A DNA stretch of 64,000 nucleotides, taken from NCBI GenBank assembly GCA_037176705.1, contig CM073896.1:19356708-19420707 (forward strand), in the 5' to 3' direction. The stretch comes from Molossus alvarezi (lineage: Eukaryota; Chordata; Mammalia; Chiroptera; Molossidae). Positions 9,585 through 21,052 of this stretch are shown piece after piece; position 1 is the first letter of the stretch, and each line of letters starts with the position of its first letter. Both the position numbers and the translations under genes were made by a program. Under the pieces are notes generated by a model. That model worked only from the letters and a program-made list of their open reading frames with translations, was not told the origin of the DNA and did no database searches.

Positions 9585-11579
9585 TTTCAGACTGAGAATG
9601 TTTTGGAAATAGAACACAGCAGAGCCTCAGTTCCTTGTCTGTGAAGCACGAGTTTTGTGCACAGCGGTCTCAGAGGCCCCAGAGAGCTCCACATTTCTGT
9701 AAGAGGCTGATTACTCCGAAATCTGCTTATTTATTTTACCTCCAGGGATCAGTGTTAGGGCAGGCGGATATTTTCCCCATGTCAGCCTGACATTACTTAA
9801 TTGTTCGAAGTTTTCGGGTCATACCATGGAGAGAGGCTTGTCTTCTTGCATGATTGCAGAATGTGTGGAACAGTTGCTAACATCACACTGGAACTTGTAA
9901 ATGCATTTACTTCCCACTCCACTGCTGACAGGTTGAACTTCTTTCTTTTCCAGGGCAGACTTTGCCATTTCCAAAGGGGAGGATATAATGCATGAGAGGG
10001 GACAGCCTAGAGTAATTAAGGGACGTGGAGAGCCTGCTCCACTGTGACAGCGAGCTGAAAGTAGGGAGTTCATGCGTGCACCTGTGTGCTCAGCCTCACT
10101 GCCTGCTCACCTGTTTGTGGAGCCGAGAGGGGCAATGCTGTTGAACTAAGAGGAGGTGTGTGTGGTTAGAAAGGAGGACTCTATTCACCACTAACCACAG
10201 GGTTCTCGAACTTGACATTACATGAAGATGGCAAAAGAATTTGTGGGGATGACTTAAGCCTTTATTTTTCAATCAGAAATACCTACAATTTTCTCATTTT
10301 TTAATGAGAAATACCTAAATAAGTCCCTATGGGGTACATATGTATTCATCAAAGGAAATGTGGGATTTTGAGATACCTGTAGCTTCTTCTCAGTAAGAAG
10401 GTGGTGAGATCCTCTAACCAAGGCAAACTTATTTTAAAAATACAATATGCAGGGAGCTGGAACTATTTTTTTTTCTTGTGAATCTTTTTTAGATTAGGCA
10501 TGCAAATAAAAAAATTACTGTTAACTATTGTTTTTTATTTTAGCGGGTCATAGATTCGGATTTCAGTGGATTAACTTTTCACTTAACATCAACCTAGGAG
10601 AGGAAGTATCCTCTTGCATGGGTTACCTGTTCTGTTTGCAAGAATCTGGATGGCAATTCAATCTGTGGACGGAAATAGCTGAAAGCCGATATTGAATTCA
10701 CGGAACATCCATGGTGCTCTGCTTAAAAAATTATGCAAACCTTAGAAATCTGTAAATGAGAATCGAATTTGGAGCCCAAGAGGTAGGAAATGTGATTAAA
10801 GTGAATATGAGAGTTTCTAATTTTTTTTCTTGGGAAAGAATAAAAAATAATAAACAAATTTATTTGCCTTTTTTCCTCTATCAAGTAAAAATGTAATACA
10901 AAGGCTTAGAAATGCAAATTTGCTTTTGGCATATACTATAGTAATCCTTGTTTAAGTCAGCAAAATACTATGAAGGAATGGAATTAAGGATAAATTCTTT
11001 ATACATATGATTGGACTGTTATGTTTGATAAAATAGACAGAAAACATTAAATATGAGCACATTTTGGTTTCAATCGAGATTAACTTTTTACTGGATAGAA
11101 GTCACTTCTTGAAAGTCAAATCTAATTTAAATCACTTTGGTAATTTAAAAAGTTCAAGTATATAGATACTCTTTTTTTTGAGGAACTTCTTTAAATGGAT
11201 TTGTAAAAAGGTCCGTGAAGGCTTATGCAGGATAAGGCAATAGTGTTTATATTTATTCTTCATTTTATCACAAGAGGTTTTGTTTCTTTTCATTTTCTCA
11301 CACGAAGCATAGCTGGTTTATGCCCCATACACAGCATTAACCTTCTGCACTGAGAAGAGAGTTCCAACATGCCAGACTAATGGCCGTTTAAAGTCTCTGA
11401 TGCGCAGTGATCAAATTAAATAAGGCTTCTATGTTGTCAAGATTTAGAATCTACTGATGCACCAACATTTATTCATCTGCTTTTTATTTTGCTTTGAAGG
11501 CTTGCAGGCCAGCGGCTCCTATCTCTCTGGCCGCCTTCCAGGACGGACGGAAGCCAAAGGGACAGGCGCAGTTACAATT
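9585..11579. other. Unclassified unique sequence, AT-rich from 10240
   Basis: No repeat was recognised over 2 kb, which is unusually clean for this window. A splice-acceptor-like 'cttctttcttttccag' lies at about 9939-9954, but no matching donor or conserved frame was seen. A small hairpin (TTCTCATT, 4-nt loop, AATGAGAA) lies near 10293. Confidence 0.35.
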
Positions 11580-11593
11580 CCACTAGGGGGCAG
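11580..11593 (+). promoter_or_regulatory. CTCF-like binding motif (forward)
   Basis: CCACTAGGGGGCAG on the plus strand is a close match to the CTCF core. With the reverse motif at 9568 it forms a divergent pair 2 kb apart. Confidence 0.7.
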
Positions 11594-11655
11594 CCTTTGT
11601 CGGTAAACCCCTCTCTCATTTGCAACCAGAGGTTGCTATGTCTTTCTCTTCCTCC

Positions 11656-11686
<31 letters not shown>

Positions 11687-12320
11687 AATGCTACTTTTTC
11701 TGGACTTTTATTCCTAATAAATATTTTACTTACGTTTTTATGAACATATTTATTATTTGCTTTCTTACTATCATGACTTTCATGCCATCTCTGGAATAAT
11801 GAGGATTTCTGAATGCTTTAGCAACAAGAGAGGTATTCCCTTCCACTTAATACACGTACATAAAATATATAAAAAGTGATGGTATTAAAAAAAAATCAAA
11901 CACAAAAATGCTCATGAAAAAGAAAACCACATGAAATAACCAAAGGCCAAATGTGAGTAGGGAATCCATCCTGCTCTCCGTAGGAGGAGAGCCATTGGCA
12001 AAACTGACTGCATTCCTTCACTGCTGGTCAGAGGGCTTGTTCCCTGGTGGCTGGAGCAGGCAGCTCAGACTGAGATCTGAACACTTCTTCATGTCCATTT
12101 TGCTTTAACCTCGGAAGGAGTCTGCCGTTTACAGCATTGCTGACAGTTTTATCGATGGGGCAGAGGATGAAGGAGGTTGGATCTGCTCTTCCTGGCCTGG
12201 ATGGTCTCAGCATGATCAACAGCAGGAAGGAGAGTTGCATTAATCAGGAAAACCATTTTCACTAAACCTCAAGGCCTGGTGCAGGTTGGATGGAGTTCAC
12301 AGAGTCAAATATACTGTTTT
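11594..12320. other. Unclassified sequence with a (CT)n run
   Basis: A (CT)n microsatellite followed by a T run lies at about 11648-11685. The rest has no recognised repeat or gene. Confidence 0.4.
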
Positions 12321-12460
12321 GTTCAATCCTTATGACTGCACTTTAAGTTATAGATGAAGAAACTAAGAACCATCAATGCCAGTAACTTGCCAAGGCTGTG
12401 TAAGTTGTGACATCAGAGAAAAGATTCAGAAGTGGTCTTTTTCATGCCAAGACCCAAAGG
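12321..12460 (-). mobile_element. MIR SINE (antisense)
   Basis: 'ttcaatccttatgactgcac', 'agatgaagaaactaag' and 'gtaacttgccaaggctgtg' are in the order of a reversed MIR core. It is an ancient tRNA-derived SINE, heavily diverged. Confidence 0.65.
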
Positions 12461-12629
12461 GCTGATGAGGTTCCCTGTGGTTTAAATTATGCCGTTTTTT
12501 CTCAGATTCCTTCACTTTTCCTGTTGACCCCATTCTCTACATTTTCCATTATTCTTGAATCTGGTTTCCCATCTCCCTGACCTTTTCACCACCGACATGG
12601 CTGTGATTATTTCTAATCTCGATATTGTT

Positions 12630-12960
12630 TTAATTTTCATGACTTTGGTTATTAGTGATGTGAGCATTTAAAAAAGAAACATACATTACTTCTTTCGCCA
12701 GTGGCCAATTCTTGTACTCCCCTCCCCCCACTCCATTAGGAAGTCTTTTCTTAATTTCTATATGTTTTTAAGTGCATTACCTTTTTGTCACATATGTTCA
12801 AATATTAAAAAAATAATTCTCCTTTTTTCAGTTGGTTTATGGAAACTATTTTCCATATAGAAGGTTTAAATCTTTATGTTAGTTATTTCTGCCATGATTC
12901 TTAGCTTTGCTGTCCTGCTTATACAAACTTCTTCTCCTCAAGACTGTAAAATATGTTTTC
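12630..12960 (-). mobile_element. Old L1 fragment (antisense), low confidence
   Basis: 'ggttattagtgatgtgagca' and 'cacatatgttcaaatatt' recall reversed L1 ORF2 C-terminal sequence. The order relative to the L1 3' UTR at 12971 suggests a separate element. Confidence 0.35.
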
Positions 12961-12970
12961 CTTCATCCTT

Positions 12971-13133
12971 TTTAAAAGCACTTTATTGAGGTATAATTGA
13001 CATACAAAAAGCTGTACATATTTAATGTATAAAATGTAATGAATTTGGAGATAAGTATATGCACATGAAACAATCAATCTAGGGCATAAAGATATCCATC
13101 CTTTCCAACTTTTTCTCTCTTCCTCTTTATTTT
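12971..13133 (-). mobile_element. Old L1 3' UTR (antisense), left half
   Basis: 'cactttattgaggtataatt' and the following sequence are the reversed 3' UTR of an old mammalian L1. It is interrupted by L1-1 and resumes at 18481. The bases 13121-13133 are the left TSD of L1-1. Confidence 0.65.
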
Positions 13134-13384
13134 ATTTTTTCTAATTTTTATTAATTTATTTTTGTTACAGATGTTTTTCCTTCCCCCCCAAGACACCATC
13201 CTCCCTATGCCCCCAACCCCCACCTAGCATTGTTGTCTATGTCCATTGGTTATGCATACATGCATATAAGTTCTTTGGTTCATCTCCTCCATCTCCCCCA
13301 CCCCCCTACCCTGAGGGTTTGTCAGTCTGAACCACTCCTTTCTATGTCTCTGGGTCTGTTTCCTTCATCAGCCCACCTTGTTCA

Positions 13385-16300
13385 TCATATTACACAAATA
13401 AGAGAGAGAATGTGTTATTTGTCTTTCTCCGCTTGGCTTATTTCACTTAGCATAATACTCTCGAGGTCCCTCTGTGTTGTTGCAAAAGATAAGAGATCTT
13501 TCTTTCTTACAGCTGCATAGTATTCCATTGTATATATGTACTACAGCTTTCTTATCCACTCATCTATTGATGAGCACTTGGGCTGTTTCTAGATCTTATC
13601 GATTGCAAATAGTGCTACTATGAACATGGGGGTACATATATTCTTTCTGATTGGTGTTTCAGGTTTCTTAGGGTATATTCCTTGAAGTGGGATCACTGGT
13701 TCAAATGGCAGATCAATTTTTAATTTTTTTTTAAGAAAACACTATACTGTTTTCCATAGTGGCTGCACCAGTCTGCATTCCCACCAACAGTGTACTAGAG
13801 TCCCCTTTTCTCCACATCCTTGCCAGCACTTGTTGTTTGATGATTTGATGATGGCAGCCATTCTGGCAGGTGTGAGGTGATACCTCATAGTTGTTTTAAT
13901 TCTCATCTCTTTGATGATTAGTGACGTTGAGCATTTCTTCATATGTCTCTTGGCCATTTGTGTGTCCTGTTTGGAGAGGTGTCCATTTAGGTCCTCTGCC
14001 TATTTTTTAATTGGGTTCTTTGTCTTCCTTTTGTTGAGTTGTATGAGCACTCTAACTATACATTTTGGAAATTAGCCCCTTATCTGATGTATCATTAGCA
14101 ATTATGCTCTCCCATACATGGGTTCTCCTTCCATTTTGATAGTTGTTTCTTTTGCTGTGCAGAAACTTTCTAGTTTGATGTAGTCCCATGTGTTCATTTT
14201 TTTTCTTTCTTTCTGTTGCCTTAGGTGATGTATTAGTGAAAATTATGCTGTGTATGACGTCTGAAATTTTGTTGCCTACATTTTCTTCTAGGATTTTTAT
14301 GGATTCATGGGTCACATTTAAGTCTTTTATCCATTTTGAGTTTATTCTTTTGTATGGTGTAAGTTGATGGTCTAGTTTCATTTTTTTTTTTGCATGTAGC
14401 TGTCCAATTTTTCCAACACCATTTATTAAATTACTCCATTGTATTCTCTTGCCATTTTTGTCAAATATTAATTGAGCATATTGTCTTGGGTACATTCCTG
14501 GGTTCTCTGTTCTGTTCCATTGATCTGCCTATTCTTGTGTAAGTACCAGGCTGTTTTGATTACAGTAGCTTTGAGTTTCACTTTGTCTTTTCCCATATGG
14601 ATCCCTTTTATTTTTTCTTCATGTCTGATGGCTGTGGTGAAGACTTCCAATACTATGTTAAATAAGAGTGGTGAAAGGGGGCAGCCTTGTCTTGTTCCTG
14701 TTCTTAAGCAAAATGCTTTAAGTTTTTGCCAATTGAGTATGATGTTGGCTGTAGGTCTTTCATATATGGCCTTTATTATGTCGAGATATGATCCTTCTAT
14801 TTCAACATTGCTGAGCATTTTTATCAGAAATGGGTGCTGGATTTTGTTGAATGCTTTTTCAGCATCTATTGATATGATCATATGGTTTTTATCTTTCATT
14901 TTGTTTATGTGGTGTATCACATTTATTGATTTGCAAATATTGTACCAATCTTGCATCCCTAGGATGAATCCCATTTGGTCATGGTGAATAATTTTTTTAA
15001 TGTATTGCTGGATGCGATTTACTAGTATTTTGTTCAGGATTTTGGCATCTATGTTCATCAGGAATATTGGCCTGTAGTTTTCTTTCTTTGTAGTGTCTTT
15101 ATCTGGTTTTGGAATTAGAATTATGCTGGCCTCATAAAAGAAGTTTGGAAGTCTTCCTTCTTCTTGAATTTTTAGGAATAGTTTGAGGAGAATGGGTATT
15201 AGTTCTTTTTTGAATGTTCGTTAAAACTCCCCCTTGAAGCCGTTCATGCCTGAGCTTTTGTTTGCTGGGACAGTCTTGATTACATCTTTAATTTCCTTAG
15301 TTGTTATTGGTCTGTTTAAGTTTTCTATCTCTTCCTGGTTCAGTTTTGGAAGATGATGTGTTTCTAGATATTTGTCCATTTCACTTAGATTGTCCAATTT
15401 GTTGCCATATAATTGTTCATAGTATTTGTTAATGATCTTTTGTATTTCTGTGGTGTTAGTTGTTATTTCTCTTCTTTCATTTCTGATTTTGTGTATTTGG
15501 GTTCTCTGTCTTGTTTCTTGGTGAGTCTAGCTAAGGGTCCATCAATCTTGTTCATCTTTTCGAAGAACCAGATCTTTGTTTCATTGACATTTTAAATTGT
15601 TTTTTTTTTTTTTTTTTGGTTTCTATGTCATTTATTTCTCCTCTGATCTTTACTATTTCCTTCCTTCTACTTGCTCTGGGGTTTTCATTTCGTTTGATTT
15701 CTAGTTATTTAAGTTGTAATATTAGATAGTCTATTACAAAATTTTCTAATTTTTTGAGGTAGACCTGCAGTGCTATGAACTTCCCTCTCAGAACTGCTAT
15801 TACTGCATCCCATTGATTTTGTGTTGTTGTATGTAAATTTTCATTGGTGTTCAGGAAGTTTTTAATTTTTTAATTGATCTTCTTGGTAACCCATTCATTG
15901 TTTAATAACATGCTATTTAGCCTCTACATATTCAAATGTCTTTGCTTGTTCTTGTTGCAATTGATTTCTAGTTTCATGCTGTTTTGATCTGAGAAGATGC
16001 TTGATATAATTTAAATTTTCTTGAACTTGTAAAGACTTAGTTTGTGTCCTAACATGTGATCTATCTTTGAGAATGTGCCATGTACACTTGAGAAGAATGT
16101 GAATTCTGCAGTTTTGGGGTGTAATACTCTGTAGATATCTATTAAATCCATTTGATCTAGTGCTTTATTTAGAGTCTCTGTTTCCTTGTTAATTTTTAGT
16201 CTAGAGGATCTATCCAGTGATGTCAGCAGGGTGTTGAAATTCCCTGCTCTGATTGTATTGCTGTCAATTTCTCCTTTGAAGTCTTCCAGAAGATTTTAAA

Positions 16301-16670
16301 TATATTTTGGTGCTTCTATATTGGGTGCATATATGTTTACTTAGGTTATATCTTCCTGTTGTATAGATCTTTTCAATATTATGTAGTGGCCTTCTTTGTC
16401 TCTAGTTATGGCCTTCATTTTGAAATCTATTTTATCAGCTTTGAGTATTGCTACCCCAGCTTTTTTTCCCTTTCTGTTTGCTTGGAAGATTTTTTTCTAT
16501 CCCTTCACTTTCAACCTATGTGAGTCTTTTGCTGTGAAGTGGGTCTCTTGTAAACAACATATGCATGAGTCATGCTTTATTATCCAATCAAGTACTCTCT
16601 GTCTTTTGATCAGAGCATTCAAACCATTTACATTTAAGGTTATTATTGATATGTACTTATTTATTGCCAA
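13385..16670 (-). pseudogene. L1-1 ORF2 pseudogene (endonuclease/reverse transcriptase)
   Basis: In a live L1, ORF2 makes the endonuclease and reverse transcriptase that nick the target and copy L1 RNA. Recognisable pieces on the minus strand are a palm region with DAEKAFN (about 14870) and [13 protein letters not shown] (about 14660), and the C-terminal Cys-rich part with [14 protein letters not shown] (near 13800). The length is about 3.29 kb against 3.82 kb in L1-2. A deletion at about 14571-14577 removes the segment with the FADD catalytic motif. The start codon is changed to TTG (16668-16670), and several frameshifts and stops are present. It is clearly dead. Confidence 0.9.
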
Positions 16671-16718
16671 TTTTGTTTATTGTGGTTGTATTTTTCTTCC
16701 CATTTCTTCTACTACTAA

Positions 16719-17628
16719 TTACAGCAGTCCTTTTAACTTTTCTTGCAGTGCTGGTTTGGTGCTAATATATTCCCTTATCCTTTTTTTTTTTTTTTGGTCT
16801 GGGAAACTCTTTATTTAACCTTCTATTTTGAAAGAGAGCCTTGCTGGATAGAACAATCTTGGATTCAGATATTTGTTTTTCATCACCGTGATTACTTCAT
16901 ACCATTCCTTTCTAGCCTGTAGTGTTTCTGTTGAGAAGTAGGTGATAGCCTGATAGGGGTTCCTTTGTAGGTAACCTGTTGCTTATCTCTTGCTGCCTTT
17001 AGTATTCTCTCTTTGTCTTTAATTTTTGGCATTTTAATTACTATGTGTCTTGGTGTGTACCTGTTTGGGTTTTTCTTACTTGGGGCTATCTGTGCTTCTT
17101 GAACTTGAATGACTTCTTTTGTCACCAAGTTAGGGAAGTTTTCTGTCACTATTTCTTCAAATATATTCTCTAACCCTTGTTCCTTTTCTTCTTCTTCTGA
17201 AACACCTATAACATGAATGTTGTTATGTTTTCCACTTGTCCCACAGTTCTCTTAAGCTGTCTTCCTAATTTTTAATTGTTTTTTCCTTTTGGTTTTCTGA
17301 TTGGTTGATTTTTTATACCCTGTCTTGTAATTCTCTGATCCAGTCCTCAACTTCCTTTACTCTGCTGTTTAGACCTTCCAATGTGTTCTTAATTTTTGCT
17401 GTCATTCTTTATTTCTTCTTGGTGTTTTTTCATTTCCAATTGGTTGATTTTCAACATTTCTATATTTTTACTCATGGTGTTGAGCTCCTTTCTCATGCTG
17501 TTGAGCTTCCTCAAGATCATGGCTCTGAACTCTACCTCTGACAACTTGCTTAACTGCATTTCATTTATCTCATCTTCGGTAGAGTTCTCTTGTTCTTGCA
17601 TTTGGGATTTGTTTCTTTGTTTCACCAT
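16719..17628 (-). pseudogene. L1-1 ORF1 pseudogene
   Basis: Decayed gene for the L1 RNA-binding protein ORF1p. The first 79 codons (17389-17628) are open and rich in charged heptads (MLRKLNSMRKELNTM-like), typical of the coiled coil. A frameshift follows. The C-terminal domain is still visible at 16892-17149 (PKIKDKERILKAARDKQQV). The stop codon position at 16719-16721 corresponds to the usual end of ORF1. Confidence 0.88.
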
Positions 17629-18457
17629 TGTGGCTAACTCAGTGGGTTTTGGAACCTGCCAAATTTTCCCTTTGGGTGTAGGTGTTCTGCTGTTTGTGGC
17701 TTCCTCTACTGGGTTTGGATGGGCCCATGTTAAACACTACTGTCAAGTCTTACTTTCCTGGGTAGATTTGCAAGCCCAGGATAGGTTCAGTTATTCTCTA
17801 GCTTTTTGCCTGGAGGCTATCAGTCTCAGTTACTTGATGAGCCTTGGGTTGTAGCCCTCAGCTGAATAAAAAACTCCCTCAGGTATTCAGCGTAAGAGGA
17901 TTTCCAGAGGGTGGGGCAGATGCTGGTTGTTAATGAGCCTCAATTTGCATTTCTCTGGCCCAGGTGGGTAGGGTTAAATCTCCGAGGGAGGGTCTGTTTC
18001 TTCTCCCCAGAACTCTGGGAAGGGGCTTCTCAAGCAAGATGGTCACTGTCTTGTGTGGCTGTGAGTCAGCAACAACTCTTAGAGCCCTCCAGGTCCCAAA
18101 TGTCTCCACACAGTTCCAGTCCAGTCTGCCCTCCCTCTGCCAGAGCCCAAGGTGAGTGACTGTAGCTAATTTAGTGCTCTGTCCTCTGTCCTATGCACTG
18201 GGGTGCCCACTTGGGATTTTAACCCCGAAGGAACTGCTCACAGGTAAAACAGCTGCCCTTTGTGGGCTCCCTGCCCGCCCTCTCGTGCCTCTGCAGACCT
18301 ACTAGGCTCGATTCAGTGTACTGTTTTCCTTTCTCTGGTTATATGGGTCCTCTCCAACTGCTTTTCTCTTGTTTTTCCCTGACAATTATTTGTCTTTATT
18401 TTAGTTGTAGTTCCAGTTTGGTCCTGGGAGATGGTCTGTGTAGCTTCCATTCACTCC

Positions 18458-18470
18458 GTCGCCATTTTGG
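18458..18470 (-). promoter_or_regulatory. YY1-like motif at the L1-1 5' end
   Basis: The minus strand reads CCAAAATGGCGAC near the first bases of the L1. In human L1 a YY1 site at this location sets the transcription start. Only the motif and its position are seen here. Confidence 0.55.
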
Positions 18471-18480
18471 AATCTCCTTG

Positions 18481-18650
18481 TCCTCTTTATTTTTAATCCT
18501 CCTTTTTTGTTTGTGATAAAAACATAAGAAAGTCTATCCTCTTAACAGATTTTATGTATATAATACAGTATTGTTTGCTATACTGTGCTGTGCAGTAGAT
18601 CTCTAGGGCTTATTCTTGCATAACTGAAACTTTATACCTTTTGCTAGAGA
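18481..18650 (-). mobile_element. Old L1 3' UTR (antisense), right half
   Basis: 'aacagattttatgtatataa' to 'cagtagatctctagggctta' and 'aactgaaactttatacc' continue the reversed old L1 3' UTR that was split by L1-1. Confidence 0.6.
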
Positions 18651-18794
18651 TATTTTTTATCTTCAGTGTTAACTTTAAAATTTTTAATCCAATTATTATG
18701 TCTTTGGTATGGCATAAAGTAGAAATCTAACTTTATTACATCTTGAGAGTAATATATTTTTTGAAATAACAAAAATAAAAAAGTACAAAACACC

Positions 18795-18935
18795 TACTAA
18801 ACTTACTGTAGGAGATAGATACTATTTTTATTTCTATTTTTCAGCAGAAGACAGTAAAGCGCAGAAAGACTACATTATTTACCTAAGTCTAGGGAAGAAT
18901 ATTTGACCACAGGAATCATGAAAGTCAGGACCTTT
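18795..18935 (-). mobile_element. MIR SINE (antisense), weak
   Basis: 'gatagatactatttttattt', 'cagaagacagtaaagcgcag' and 'tacattatttacctaag' follow the reversed MIR order, but with heavy decay. Confidence 0.45.
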
Positions 18936-20147
18936 CAGTAGGTCATCTGACTTTGGGGGCTGGCCAAAGACTTAAAGTTTTATTCTAAGAGATTTAAGTA
19001 GAATAACATTTTCCTCCTAATTGTAATTTCATCTTTATTTTCCCTTTTAAACATTTAAAAACTAGATAGGTCAAAACTTAATGCACTTTCAGACTGCATT
19101 ATGAAAAGACAAGGGTATTAAGGCTAAATACAAAGTGTCTAATGTAAAGACTATACTATAAATACAAATGTAAATTTATAAATATAAATCTAGGTGTCTT
19201 CCAAATCCACTAAATACATCTGAAAACACTTCACCCTGTTCCATACAGAATCTTGCTAGGCTACCTTTTGAAACTCTGCCTGCCCATTTGTAGTTACCTT
19301 CCCTCCAAAGATGAGGGGAGTTATTGACTACTGATCCCGCTCTTGTCCCTTCTTGTGACAAATGGCCTTGATCTGTGAATGTTTGGGACACAGTCTGCTG
19401 CTTTGGAGCCTGCCCAAGCTCACTGTCCTAGACTAATCTCACATGCTTCAGGCTCATTAACTCTATACTCTAACAAGTGAAGTTCATTTGAGTTACATTT
19501 CTTAATTTGCTCTGCCATGGCACGGCTCACACTGTGCGTGTGGCTACGCTCTGGTGGCCTGAGAGAATGCTCATTGTTTATTATGGGAGAGTCATCTTAG
19601 TGAGGGGAAAGGTTTGACTTCAATTTTACCCATAATGCCAGACTCCCTGCAGCCAGAAACATGTTGTGAATGAAATAAAAATGATCAAAGCAGAAGAGAA
19701 AGCAGTGTGCTGCAGACCGAGTGTTAAGATACAGATATTACATATACATTATGAAGCAATTCTTTTGAGCAAAAGCAGTAGTCAAGTCAGCATCTCTTCT
19801 GACGCAAACAGAATTATCTTTGAAAGATGCAAATTGTGCTCATGTTTTAAGAATCAGATATTTACCAATAAAAACTGAAGCACATATAAAGTAAAAGAAC
19901 TTTCCACATCCACTTTAACAGTGCATGTCTTACTGGAGTGATTTCTGAAAGTGGTCTAGCTTTTGTTTTTAAGAACAAAATCTAAATTCTATTTTAAAAT
20001 CTGGCCTTGTATTGAATTTGAGTTCTGACCCAGTGGGTAACACTGAGCATGGCCTGAGATTAAACTGACTCTATCTTGAGCTATAGAATTTGGTAGTTAT
20101 CTCTTAATAGCTTTCTCTGTGCTTACAACTCTCTCTCATCTCATCTC
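18936..20147. other. Unclassified unique sequence
   Basis: No repeat or gene was recognised. A partial CTCF-like string near 19549 lacks the GGGCGC half and was not annotated. Confidence 0.4.
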
Positions 20148-20206
20148 AAACACACACACACACACATACAGACACACACACACACATACGCACACACACA
20201 TGCACA
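20148..20206. repeat. (CA)n microsatellite
   Basis: Interrupted CA repeat of about 60 bases. Confidence 0.9.
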
Positions 20207-20369
20207 CCAGAGCAGGAGACACAGAGTGAGATTGCTGAATAAATGTCCTGGGCAGAAACACACACTGGAGAAAATTAAACCTCCTTTGGTTCAGCAATGT
20301 GTGAATCTGCATAGGAGTTTTGAGGAAGAGTAGGAAATGGAGTCTGTGTCTTTAAGACAATAATGTAGT

Positions 20370-20580
20370 GGTTACCAGAGGAAAGTGGGTGGAGGGATTG
20401 TAAAGGGTCAAGCAGGCCAAATATATGGTGACAGAAGATGATCTGACTTTTGGTGGTGGGCACACAGTGCAATACACAGGTCATGTATCATAGAAATGTA
20501 CACTCAAAACTTATATGATCTTATTATCAAAGGTCACCCCAATAAATGTTATAAAAATATAAAATGAAAAAAAAAAAAGA
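20370..20580 (+). mobile_element. 5'-truncated L1 tail (sense)
   Basis: Starts 'ggttaccagaggaaagtggg' and ends 'aggtcaccccaataaatg' plus an A-rich tail, the 3' UTR of an L1 group common in laurasiatherian mammals. The TSD 'aatgtagt' occurs at 20362-20369 and 20581-20588. Only about 210 bases were copied. Confidence 0.8.
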
Positions 20581-20814
20581 AATGTAGTAGATAAAAGATA
20601 CTTAACTTACATTCTGAACTATGGCAGTTGTAATCAAGTACTTGGGGTTCTCTGTGAGGACGTTAATAACCTAGATACATCAAAAAGCCAACATCTCTAT
20701 GTACAAGTTGGGAAATGAAACAATATCAACTCAGGGAAAGTTGCAGAATCATTAAAGGAAAAAAGAGAGGATCTGGAAGAGAGCACAGCAGTGCTATTTT
20801 CATAATTTGTTCTT

Positions 20815-21038
20815 TTTTAAAAAGATTTTTTTCTTTATTGATTTTAGAGAGAGAGAGTAAGTGAGAGGGAGAGAGAGAGAGAGAAACATTGATGAGAGAG
20901 AACATTGATTGGCTGCTTCCTGCATGCCCCCCACTGGGGATTGGGCTGCAACCTGGGCACGTGCTCTGACCAGGAATCGAACTGGCAACCTCTGGGTGCA
21001 TGGGTCAACGCTCAACCTCTGAGCCACACTGGCTGGGC
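20815..21038 (-). mobile_element. VES SINE, copy 8 (antisense)
   Basis: Type B copy. A perfect 14-bp TSD 'cataatttgttctt' lies at 20801-20814 and 21039-21052. Confidence 0.95.
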
Positions 21039-21052
21039 CATAATTTGTTCTT

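Larger units (their letters stand above)
13134..18480 (-). mobile_element. LINE-1 'L1-1', antisense, internally deleted
   Basis: A 5.3-kb L1 lying 3' to 5' on the plus strand. It has an A-rich tail, a 3' UTR (13134-13384), decayed ORF2 and ORF1, and a 5' UTR (17629-18480) whose first bases carry a YY1-like motif. The 13-bp TSD 'tcctctttatttt' is found at 13121-13133 and 18481-18493. It was inserted into an older antisense L1 3' UTR. Compared with L1-2 (31092-37367) it lacks about 0.54 kb of ORF2 and the 5'-UTR monomers. By eye about nine of ten bases match L1-2 in the ORF2 stretch compared. It is not capable of transposition. Confidence 0.93.

Noticed and set aside
14472..14987. 171-codon plus-strand frame
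   Set aside because: It is the reverse strand of L1-1 ORF2, whose minus-strand translation gives clear reverse-transcriptase motifs.
19545..19562. CTCF-like string 'gctctggtggcc'
   Set aside because: Only half of the motif is present. The GGGCGC part is missing.
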